Below are positions 44,096 through 50,763 of a stretch of 50,763 nt of DNA, in pieces. Every line of letters begins with the position of its first letter. Position 1 is the first letter of the stretch. The stretch comes from Verrucomicrobiota bacterium (lineage in GTDB: Bacteria; Verrucomicrobiota; Verrucomicrobiia; Limisphaerales; UBA9464): assembly GCA_016871615.1 (NCBI GenBank), contig VHCX01000022.1:1-50763 (forward strand). Direction: 5' to 3'. Both the position numbers and the translations under genes were made by a program. A model generated the notes under the pieces. That model had not been told where the DNA came from. It saw nothing but the letters and a program-made list of their open reading frames with translations, and did not search any database.

Positions 44096-44512
44096 TCACG
44101 CCGGGATCTCGTCGGCGCGGAAGAAGCGCTTCACCTCGATCTCCGCGTTCTCCACCGAATCGGAGGCATGGGCGATGTTGAGCATGTTGGTCTCGCCCAG
44201 GTCGCCGCGGATCGTGCCCTTGGCCGCCTTGCGGCTGTCGGTTGGCCCGAGGAGATCGCGCACCGTCACCACGGCGTTGTCGCCGGTCAGGATGAGCGCC
44301 AGCACCGGCGCCGACTTCATGAAGGTGACGATCTCCGGGAAGAACGGCTTGTCGGTCAGGTGGGAGTAATGCTCGGCCAGCAAGGCGTCGGTCAACCGGA
44401 GAACCTTGGCCGCCTGGATGCGCAGGCCGGCCTTCTGGAGACGGGCGGTCACCTCGCCGGCGAGGTTCTTTTGCATGCAGTCGGGTTTGCAGAGGATCAA
44501 CGTGCGTTCCAT
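44096..44512 (-). CDS. ndk: Nucleoside diphosphate kinase
   Basis: A 138-residue enzyme that equilibrates nucleoside di- and triphosphates. It starts MERTLILCKPDCMQKNLAGE, has the phospho-acceptor His in NMLNIAHASDSVENA and the dNDP-binding stretch GPTDSRKAAKGTIRGDLGET. Full length for the family. ATG 44512. It lies 131 bases upstream of uvrA on the same strand. Confidence 0.97.
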   Translation of the reverse strand: MERTLILCKPDCMQKNLAGEVTARLQKAGLRIQAAKVLRLTDALLAEHYSHLTDKPFFPEIVTFMKSAPVLALILTGDNAVVTVRDLLGPTDSRKAAKGTIRGDLGETNMLNIAHASDSVENAEIEVKRFFRADEIPA

Positions 44513-44650
44513 GGGCGAAACAGACTAGCCGAGGCACGACCGCAAGTCCACGAAACGCCGAGCCCCATCGGGCACACCGAACCCTCGACCCCCAAGCAAT
44601 CGGGACCACTTGCAGGTTGCAGCGCCGACTGGTCGGGGCAGCATCTCCGC

Positions 44651-45658
44651 ATGATCACCCGTCGGGATTTCCTCGGGACGACCGGGGCCTGTGCCGCCGT
44701 CGCCATGGCCTTACCCCTGAGCTGCAACCCCGGAGCGGGCGCGACCGGAATCATCGACACCCACACCCACTTCTACGATCCCACCCGATCCCAGGGCGTC
44801 CCCTGGCCGTCGAAGGACGACGCCGTCCTGCACCGCCGGGTGATGCCGCGGGATTTCCGCCGACTGGCCGAACCGCTTGGCATCACCGGCACCGTGGTGG
44901 TCGAGGCCAGCCCGTGGGAGGAGGACAACCAGTGGATCCTCGACCTGGCCGCGCAGGACCCCTACCTGCTCGGATTGGTCGGCCACCTCAAGCCCGGGCG
45001 GCCGGGGTTCCGGGACCCGTTGCTCCGCTTCTCGGCCCACCGCCGATTCCGGGGCATCCGGACCGGCGGTTGGGACGGAGGCCTACCGCTCGACAACCCC
45101 GACTGGAGGCGCGACATCACCCTGCTGGCCGACCACGACCTCAGCCTGGACCTGCTGATCGGCCCGGAGCGGTTTCCCGATGCCGTCCGCATCGCCGAGG
45201 CCTTCCCCGGGCTGCGGATCATCGTCGACCACTGCTGCAACGTGCCCGTGAAGCACCCCCTGCCGGAGGCCTGGCTCTCAGCCGTCCGGGCGGCCGAAAA
45301 GCATCCCAACCTGATCATGAAGGTGTCCGGATTGGTCGAGGGCACCGGGAAATCCGATGGCACCGCCCCGAGGGACACCGAGGCCTACCGCTTCATCTTG
45401 GACCCCATCGCCGAGGCCTTCGGCGAGGACCGCGTGGTCTTCGGCAGCAATTGGCCCGTCAGCGAGCGCTTCGCCCCGCTGGCCACGGTCTTCAGCATCG
45501 TCGACGACTACTTCAGCGCCCGGGGCGCGACCGCGCGGGCCAAGTTCTTCACCCACAACGCTCGGCGCATCTACCTGGGAGACACCCCCGCCCGAGGGGC
45601 GCGGCGCTTGCTTCCGATCCCGACGCATCCCCAGTATCCGACCCTCCGATTCGGATGA
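44651..45658 (+). CDS. Tat-exported amidohydrolase (PF04909 type)
   Basis: A 335-residue TIM-barrel hydrolase. The N-terminus ITRRDFLGTTGACAAVAMAL is a twin-arginine signal. Metal ligands start with the HxH motif in IIDTHTHFYDPT; other conserved parts are GHLKPGRPGFRD, IIVDHCCNVPV and the C-terminal VVFGSNWPVSE with the catalytic-type Asp replaced by Asn (GSNWP, as in lactonase-like members). It resembles 2-pyrone-4,6-dicarboxylate hydrolase/L-rhamnonate or fuconolactone lactonase-like proteins; the substrate is unknown. Its stop overlaps the start of the next gene (ATGA, 45655-45658), so the two are translationally coupled. Confidence 0.87.
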   Translation: MITRRDFLGTTGACAAVAMALPLSCNPGAGATGIIDTHTHFYDPTRSQGVPWPSKDDAVLHRRVMPRDFRRLAEPLGITGTVVVEASPWEEDNQWILDLAAQDPYLLGLVGHLKPGRPGFRDPLLRFSAHRRFRGIRTGGWDGGLPLDNPDWRRDITLLADHDLSLDLLIGPERFPDAVRIAEAFPGLRIIVDHCCNVPVKHPLPEAWLSAVRAAEKHPNLIMKVSGLVEGTGKSDGTAPRDTEAYRFILDPIAEAFGEDRVVFGSNWPVSERFAPLATVFSIVDDYFSARGATARAKFFTHNARRIYLGDTPARGARRLLPIPTHPQYPTLRFG

Positions 45659-46989
45659 ACCACCTGCTCTCCTCCCTCGCCCTCGCTCTCGTCCTCGGGC
45701 TGGTCTCGGCCCAATCGGCCGCCCGGGCTGCCAGCCTGCTGCTGAAGGACGGCTGGATCTTCACCGCCTCCGGCCCGGTGCTGACCAACGGGTCGGTGCT
45801 CGTGCGGGACGGGCGCATCGAGAAGGTGGGAGCCGGACTGACCGACACGGCGGACACGGTGGTGGACTTGCGCGGCCAGCGGGTGTTCCCCGGGCTCATC
45901 GCCCCGACGACCGTGCTCGGATTGCTGGAGATCGACGCGGTCCGGGCCACCCGCGACACGACCGAGGTGGGCCAGTACACGCCCGACGTGGCCTCCTGGA
46001 TCGCGGTGAACCCGGACAGCGAACTCATCCCCGTGGCCCGTGCCAACGGGTACACCCACGCGCAGGTGGTTCCGTCGGGCGGCACCGTCTCCGGCGTCAG
46101 CGGCCTGATCCAACTCGACGGGTGGACCATCGAAGACCTCACGGTCGACAAGACCGTGGCCCTGCACCTCCGGTGGCCGGGCTTCGGACTCGACACGACC
46201 CCGAGGCCACCCGGCAAGGATTCCAGCCCCTCGCTGGAGGACCAGGTCCGGGACCGGGACCGCAAATTGCGGGAGATCGACACCTTCTTCACCGAGGCCA
46301 CCGCCTACTCGGAGGCCCGGAAGGCAAGTGGGCCGGGCTTCCGCGTGGTGCCGGCCTGGGAGGCGATGTTGCCGTTCGTTCGGCGGGAGAGACCCCTGTG
46401 GATCCACGCCGACGAGGCGCGCGCCATCCGCTCGGCTGCCGAATGGGCGGTGCGCAGGAACTACCGGGCCGTGATCGCCGGAGGACGCGACGCCGTCCGC
46501 GAGGCCGCCTACCTCGCGGAACACCGCATCCCGGTGGTCTTCGAGCACGTGTTCACGCAACCGGCCCGGGACACCGATCCCTACGACATGCACTACGCCG
46601 CCCCGGCGGCGCTGGCCAAGGCCGGGGTGCTGTTCGCCCTCAGCGAGGGCACCGACCAGTTCGGGGCCAGCAACATCCGGAACATCCCCTACGCGGCCGC
46701 CCAGGCGCGGGCGTTCGGACTCTCCCACGAGGAGGCCGTTCGGGGGCTGACGCTCAACGCGGCGAAGATCCTCGGGGTGTCCGACCGCCTGGGCTCCCTC
46801 GAGCCGGGCAAGGACGCCACGCTCTTCGTGGCCGACGGCGACGTGCTGGACCTCCGGGCCAACGTCCGACGCCTGTGGATCCGGGGACGCGAGGTGGACC
46901 TGTCCTCCCGTCATACCCGGCTCTACGACAGGTACCGGAAGCGACCCGCCCCGACGGTTCCCGGCGCCCCGGTCAAACCCACGCCCTGA
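45655..46989 (+). CDS. Imidazolonepropionase-like amidohydrolase lacking the HxH motif
   Basis: A 444-residue exported protein (signal MNHLLSSLALALVLGLVSAQ) of the amidohydrolase superfamily. The beta-sandwich start LLLKDGWIFTASGPVLTNGS and end LEPGKDATLFVADGDVLDLR are typical. After VFPGLIAPTTVLGL the canonical PGxIDxHxH metal motif is missing, and later only isolated His remain (PLWIHADEARAI, PVVFEHVF). The stretch AVRATRDTTEVGQYTPDVAS is seen in a group of such proteins from Bacteroidetes and Verrucomicrobia. Activity may be altered or lost; perhaps it works with the coupled upstream enzyme. Confidence 0.82.
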   Translation: MNHLLSSLALALVLGLVSAQSAARAASLLLKDGWIFTASGPVLTNGSVLVRDGRIEKVGAGLTDTADTVVDLRGQRVFPGLIAPTTVLGLLEIDAVRATRDTTEVGQYTPDVASWIAVNPDSELIPVARANGYTHAQVVPSGGTVSGVSGLIQLDGWTIEDLTVDKTVALHLRWPGFGLDTTPRPPGKDSSPSLEDQVRDRDRKLREIDTFFTEATAYSEARKASGPGFRVVPAWEAMLPFVRRERPLWIHADEARAIRSAAEWAVRRNYRAVIAGGRDAVREAAYLAEHRIPVVFEHVFTQPARDTDPYDMHYAAPAALAKAGVLFALSEGTDQFGASNIRNIPYAAAQARAFGLSHEEAVRGLTLNAAKILGVSDRLGSLEPGKDATLFVADGDVLDLRANVRRLWIRGREVDLSSRHTRLYDRYRKRPAPTVPGAPVKPTP

Positions 46990-47054
46990 GCGGGCCCAAG
47001 GGCCAGCCTGGTTCCGATCGGACCGTCGGCGATCCGACCCCGACGCCCAGGCTC

Positions 47055-48371
47055 TCAGGACACCGCCTTGGCAGCCGGACCGACCGGGGCGCCCTGCAGG
47101 TGCACCGTCTGGGTGGGAAACGCGAACTCCAAGCCTGCGGCGTCGAAGCGCTCCTTCACCTGGAGGTTCAGGCTGTGCAACGTCGCCAGGTGGGTCGGCA
47201 AGTCGCGGGTGTTGCACTGGTAGTTCACCTCAAGGTTCAGCGACGACGCGTCGAAGCGGTTGAAGGTCACCTGGCACTCCCCGGTCAAGGGGTGGCCCGT
47301 GAAGATCGACCTCAGCAAACGCGCCGCCTCGTCGATGCGGGCGGCCGGGGTGTCGTAGGTGAGCCCATAGTTGAGCACCGTGCGTACCGAGGGGCGGGCG
47401 CTGACGTTGACGACCGTGTTGTTGCCCACGGACTTGTTCGGCACGGTGATCAGGAACCCGTCCGCATGGCGCAGCTTGGTCGCACGAAGCCCCATCGTCT
47501 CGACGACGCCGTCCACGTCGGAGCCCACCTTGATGCGGTCCCCCACCTTGAAGGGCTTGTCGACAAAGACCGCCACCGCGCCGAAGAGGTTGGCCACCGA
47601 ATCCTGCGCGGCCAGGCCGAAGGCCAACCCCAGCACGGACACCGAGCCCAGGATGGCGGTGATGTCCACCCCGAGGTTGCCCAGCAGGGTGAGCAGGGAG
47701 ATCAGAACGAGCGCCGCCTTGATCAGCTTGCCCACCAGCAGGACGAACTGGTCGTTGAAGGCGGCGTCGCCGGCGGCCCGGGATTGCCGCCGCCACAGGG
47801 AGACCGACAGGTCGATCACCCGGAGGGCGATGAAGGTCAGGGCAATGGCCCCGACGATGAGCGAGAGGCGCGAAACGCTGGACTCCAGCCAGAGCGGCCA
47901 CTCGTAGAGCTGGAGGCCGACATGGACGAGGAACACCAGCGTGATGGCCTTGACCGGACCGCTGACGAGCTTCACCAGGAGGTCGTCCCACTCGGTCTCC
48001 GTCCTCGAGGCCCAGTGCTTGAGGCGGGTCTGAATGAACCGGTCGAGACCCCACGACACCAGGACCGCCAGCAGCAGGTAGATCAGCGACGCGGCGTATT
48101 GCCACAGGGGGATGCCCTGAAGGCGCTTGTCCATGCCGGGGAGCCCGTTGAGCCAGAAGGACAACTCGGCCTCGTGGCTGTGCACGAACTCCTCGTCGAT
48201 CACCTTCCGGGTGAGGGCGCTGGCCTTGGCGGCGAGGTCCGTGGCGAGGGGCGAGACCGTGTTCGTATCGGCGGCCGACACGGTGGTCGACCACAGGCTC
48301 CAGACCAGCGTGGCGGCACAGAGGAGCAAGCCAAACGATAGGGCCAGTCGGGGCATCAGGCGTCGTATCAT
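47055..48371 (-). CDS. MscS-family mechanosensitive channel
   Basis: A 438-residue membrane channel that releases solutes on osmotic downshift. Signal-like N-terminus (LALSFGLLLCAATLVWSLW), a periplasmic stretch (residues ~35-85), membrane helices ~88-110, 145-165, 172-195 and 215-235, then the pore helix and beta domain: ILGSVSVLGLAFGLAAQDSV, NLFGAVAVFVDKPFKVGD, RIKVGSDVDGVVETMGLRAT, VPNKSVGNNTVVNVS. The cytoplasmic alpha/beta domain ends the protein. ATG 48371. It is preceded by a 264-base gap toward the IS fragment. Confidence 0.94.
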   Translation of the reverse strand: MIRRLMPRLALSFGLLLCAATLVWSLWSTTVSAADTNTVSPLATDLAAKASALTRKVIDEEFVHSHEAELSFWLNGLPGMDKRLQGIPLWQYAASLIYLLLAVLVSWGLDRFIQTRLKHWASRTETEWDDLLVKLVSGPVKAITLVFLVHVGLQLYEWPLWLESSVSRLSLIVGAIALTFIALRVIDLSVSLWRRQSRAAGDAAFNDQFVLLVGKLIKAALVLISLLTLLGNLGVDITAILGSVSVLGLAFGLAAQDSVANLFGAVAVFVDKPFKVGDRIKVGSDVDGVVETMGLRATKLRHADGFLITVPNKSVGNNTVVNVSARPSVRTVLNYGLTYDTPAARIDEAARLLRSIFTGHPLTGECQVTFNRFDASSLNLEVNYQCNTRDLPTHLATLHSLNLQVKERFDAAGLEFAFPTQTVHLQGAPVGPAAKAVS

Positions 48372-48456
48372 CGCGGTGACGAGTTAGTCGCGAAGACCGG
48401 GACTGGCAAGGTCCTTTCGGCCCCGGGGGCCGCTGCGGGTCCCGGGTCGAGGCGGC

Positions 48457-48476
48457 GTCCGGCCGGCTAGCCGGAC
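48457..48476. repeat. Inverted repeat upstream of the MscS gene
   Basis: GTCCGGC (48457-48463) pairs with GCCGGAC (48470-48476) across a six-base loop. It lies between the MscS gene and the IS remnant in a stretch that turns AT-richer after 48480. It might be an IS end or a transcription signal; nothing else supports either. Confidence 0.35.
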
Positions 48477-48635
48477 TTGTGCAATTGGGCAGCGGTTTTC
48501 GGTGATTTGCGCCGGTCGACCTGCGGTTTTCATCGATAAAACGACTCTTTGAACTCCATGGGCCAGCGAATTTCTCTGTGGAGCAGACCTGCCCCCTTGT
48601 CTCAGCTCCGGGATTTTCGGATCGGATGTCGGCCT

Positions 48636-49219
48636 TTGTTCCTGCGCTGCCATCGACGCAAGAAGGACCGGAAGATCCACCGATCCTGAAGCATCGTGGA
48701 AAGCAGCCGTACTTCCCGAGGCCCTGTTCAACGCCATGTCCTCCATCTGGGCGAGATCAACGATTCCCAACTCGCCTTTTGGGAAAAGGCCATCACCGTC
48801 TTCGGCAAGCAGCACTCCGCCGAACGCCCGCCGGCCCTCTACCCGGCCGACCGACCTTTGCCCGAACATGCTCGCGAGCATGGAGTCTCCATCCGTCTCG
48901 ACGCCCTCTCCATCCGACGTCCACGCTTGTGGGGGGCCTGTTGGATCGCCCTCGAACTTTGGCGCGAGCTCCGGCTCGACTCCTTTTGGTCGGCCCGTCT
49001 GGGCTCATCCTGCGAGGGCACCCACTGGGAGACCGTCCTCACCGTCGTGGTCTCCCACCGGCTCATCGACCCGGGCAGCGGATGGCGTCTGCATCGTCAT
49101 TGGTTCGACCACACGGCGCTGGCCGATCTCCTGGGGGGTGACTTCGCCTTGGCCGCCAAGGATACCCTCTACCGCTGCCATGACCGCCTGCTTGATCACA
49201 AGGAGGCACTGTTTTCGTG
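48636..49219 (+). mobile_element. IS1634/IS4-like transposase, N-terminal remnant with nonsense codon
   Basis: From TTG 48636 the frame reads [17 protein letters not shown], then TGA (48687-48689) where the family has Trp (YWSIVE), and continues [35 protein letters not shown], then [27 protein letters not shown] and [19 protein letters not shown]. This is the N-terminal third of an IS1634-like transposase. After ~49219 similarity stops; the DDE catalytic region is missing and unrelated sequence leads to the prepilin-like gene. No terminal inverted repeats could be identified. An inactive, decayed insertion. Confidence 0.75.
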
Positions 49220-49338
49220 GAGCGATTCTGATCCAAATGCTCAAGGCCCCCGACCGGACCAGCGAATCGATTCAAACTTGCCCGTTGCCTGCCGGTCGCA
49301 CCGTGGCTTCCATGGCTCGCAACTTCTCCGATACCGCA

Positions 49339-50193
49339 ATGACGCCTTTCCCCATCCTTTCCCTGCGCCGCCAGGCCTTCACCCTCATCGAACTCCTGGT
49401 CGTCATCGCCATCATTGCCATCCTAGCCAGCATGCTCTTGCCCACCTTGAGCAAGGCGCGGCAGAAAGCGCGCGCAATCAAATGCATTTCGAACCTTCAC
49501 CAATGGGGGTTGGCTTGGACCTTCTACACGGACGAGAATCATGGCTCCTTCAGCGAGGGGTCAGCGGTTGGGTGGGCTCGGGGAGAGTGGCTTAATGCCC
49601 TGAGTAAACATTATCAGAGGCGGCCCTACTTGCTTTTGTGCCCAGAAGCCACACAGCGGAGGAGGGAGGGCTCCCCAAGCCGTGAAATTCCTGCCGCAGC
49701 CTCCTCCGCAGGCTTGGCCGCTTATGGCGGCCCTCGCACCGCCTATGACTTTCCAGTACCGGACTCTGATGCCCCAGTCAGTGGTAGCCGTCTCATCATC
49801 TCCAGCTATGGGCAAAACAATTGGGTCTACAATCCTCCCTCGGGGGTCACCGCCATCCAAGGGCGGCCTAGTCGTTATCACTGGCGCAAGATTGACAATG
49901 CCGCCCAACCTACGGAAGTGCCCCTTATGCTCGATTCGATGTGGCGCGGTGGCGGACCTCACCATTTTGACCCATCGGTCCTCACCGCGCCTTCGTCCCA
50001 TGGACAATGGGGTGGGGCGAATATGGAGATGTGGCACTTTGCTCTCAGGCGTCACGGACGTGCTTGCAACGCCGTCTTCCTCGACGGCTCAACGCGCGCT
50101 CTGAGAACTACCCATCTTTGGTCGCTCAAATGGAACACCGAATACGATCAGCGGGCGAGCCCGTCGCGTGGTTTCCCAGCATGGATGAATTGA
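49339..50193 (+). CDS. Prepilin-like protein with N-terminal methylation motif and H-x9-DG C-terminus
   Basis: A 284-residue type II secretion/type IV pilus pseudopilin-like protein. A short basic leader ([13 protein letters not shown]) comes before the prepilin cleavage motif and hydrophobic helix [20 protein letters not shown], then a helical stretch [20 protein letters not shown]. The C-terminal motif [20 protein letters not shown] is the H-x9-DG signature of the abundant Verrucomicrobia/Planctomycetes family, whose function is not established. ATG 49339 gives a typical leader; ATG 49312 would add nine residues. Base composition and codon use look less GC-biased than the rest of the window. 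Confidence 0.9.
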   Translation: MTPFPILSLRRQAFTLIELLVVIAIIAILASMLLPTLSKARQKARAIKCISNLHQWGLAWTFYTDENHGSFSEGSAVGWARGEWLNALSKHYQRRPYLLLCPEATQRRREGSPSREIPAAASSAGLAAYGGPRTAYDFPVPDSDAPVSGSRLIISSYGQNNWVYNPPSGVTAIQGRPSRYHWRKIDNAAQPTEVPLMLDSMWRGGGPHHFDPSVLTAPSSHGQWGGANMEMWHFALRRHGRACNAVFLDGSTRALRTTHLWSLKWNTEYDQRASPSRGFPAWMN

Positions 50194-50763
50194 ACGTTGA
50201 TCCAGCAGTTGAATGCATTCGGCGCACCCCATGTCCTCCACCCTTGCGAGAAGTTGTGACGATTCCGGGTTTTTGCGTTCGTCCGCCAGCCTGTTCTCAC
50301 CGGGCCACCTCAGCGGTCAGGCTGACAAAGCCTCCGCAACCAGCGCCCGAGAAGGGGACAATTGTTGTGCCGGATACGTTGAGGGCCCTTACAACACGGC
50401 CAGCCAATCTGATTTGCGGTCTCCAAGCCCGCGGTGATGGCGTGCGTCGATGAGATTTGCGGGTTGGATTTCGAGGAGTGCGAATGCGATGGCCTTCTCC
50501 TGCGGTCTTCGCAACGTCGGAGAGCCGGCCACCGTGGTTGAGACCGTCACCGCGGGCTTCGTCACCGGCGTCACGGTGACCTCCGTCGGCTTCCGGGGCG
50601 ATGGAGGAACCGGCGGTCACGATCACTGGGGGGACAGGGAACGCGCCCGGACCCTCGGATACGATGGTCTCGGTCCCCGTGCCCCCTGAATCCGACCCAG
50701 ACGGGGCCTTGGCAGGGGATCCGACCGGTGGCAGCATCCTTTGGCTGAACACCCGAATTCATC
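50194..50763. other. Unassigned right edge, possibly broken reading frames on the minus strand
   Basis: No gene can be supported in these 570 bases. On the minus strand, protein-like stretches rich in Val, Thr, Ser and Pro appear in different frames: PPVIVTAGSSIAPEADG (frame ending 50297) and VTKPAVTVSTTVAGSPTLRR (frame ending 50389), as if one extracellular beta-sandwich repeat protein were frameshifted near 50580-50590. The frame ending at 50297 is open for 151 codons to 50752. This is weak evidence only. Confidence 0.3.

Overview
The window looks like a chromosomal segment of a GC-rich Verrucomicrobiota bacterium, perhaps of the Limisphaerales/Pedosphaera type. This is inferred from gene content, not from a marker gene. 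The indicators are a very large secreted protein with a PVC-type C-terminal CxxCH haem motif, a CotH-kinase protein with several lamin-tail domains, a prepilin-like protein with an H-x9-DG C-terminus, an FG-GAP repeat protein, and weak or absent Shine-Dalgarno sequences. Most genes are on the minus strand.

Layout. 1-5424 (-): an NtrC-type sigma-54 activator with an in-frame amber codon that runs off the left edge, a TPR protein, a pseudouridine synthase/rRNA-type methyltransferase fusion, and a CPBP membrane protease. 5690-6202 (+): trmL. 6283-11145 (-): a thioredoxin-like protein and a four-gene metal ABC importer (binding protein, ATPase, permease fused to an MntR/DtxR-like domain, second permease), preceded by a near-ideal palindrome next to a candidate promoter. 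11355-12893 (+): guaA. 12965-14210 (-): flagellar remnants, namely an unknown 133-residue protein, a motB-like gene without its own start, and the first ~35 codons of flhF joined to it out of frame. 14331-19035: a CPxCG zinc-ribbon protein, cysteine desulfurase, a large secreted two-domain protein and trpA. 19124-24328 (-): the 1734-residue CotH/lamin-tail protein. 24602-31765: a DUF6941-like protein, tRNA-Ser(GGA), a secreted protein, a left-handed beta-helix protein, a cytochrome P450, an orphan ABC ATPase and an RlmI-type methyltransferase. 31922-36723: the haem-binding giant and a TlpA-like thioredoxin. 36876-44512 (-): a frameshifted P1B-4 metal ATPase, rsfS, a truncated FG-GAP gene, a long UvrA and ndk. 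44651-48371: two translationally coupled amidohydrolases and an MscS channel. 48636-50763: a decayed IS1634-like transposase fragment, a prepilin-like gene and an unassigned edge.

Most genes are housekeeping (guaA, ndk, trpA, rsfS, trmL, cysteine desulfurase, uvrA) mixed with secreted proteins typical of the phylum. The most coherent functional unit is the metal importer: the regulator-like domain is physically part of one permease, and a candidate operator sits upstream of the operon. The most unusual general feature is the number of broken genes: a nonsense codon, a one-base frameshift, two truncation junctions and an IS remnant in 50 kb. These may be real gene decay or assembly/consensus errors, and reads are needed to decide. 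I did not find a clearly new defence, biosynthetic or mobile system.
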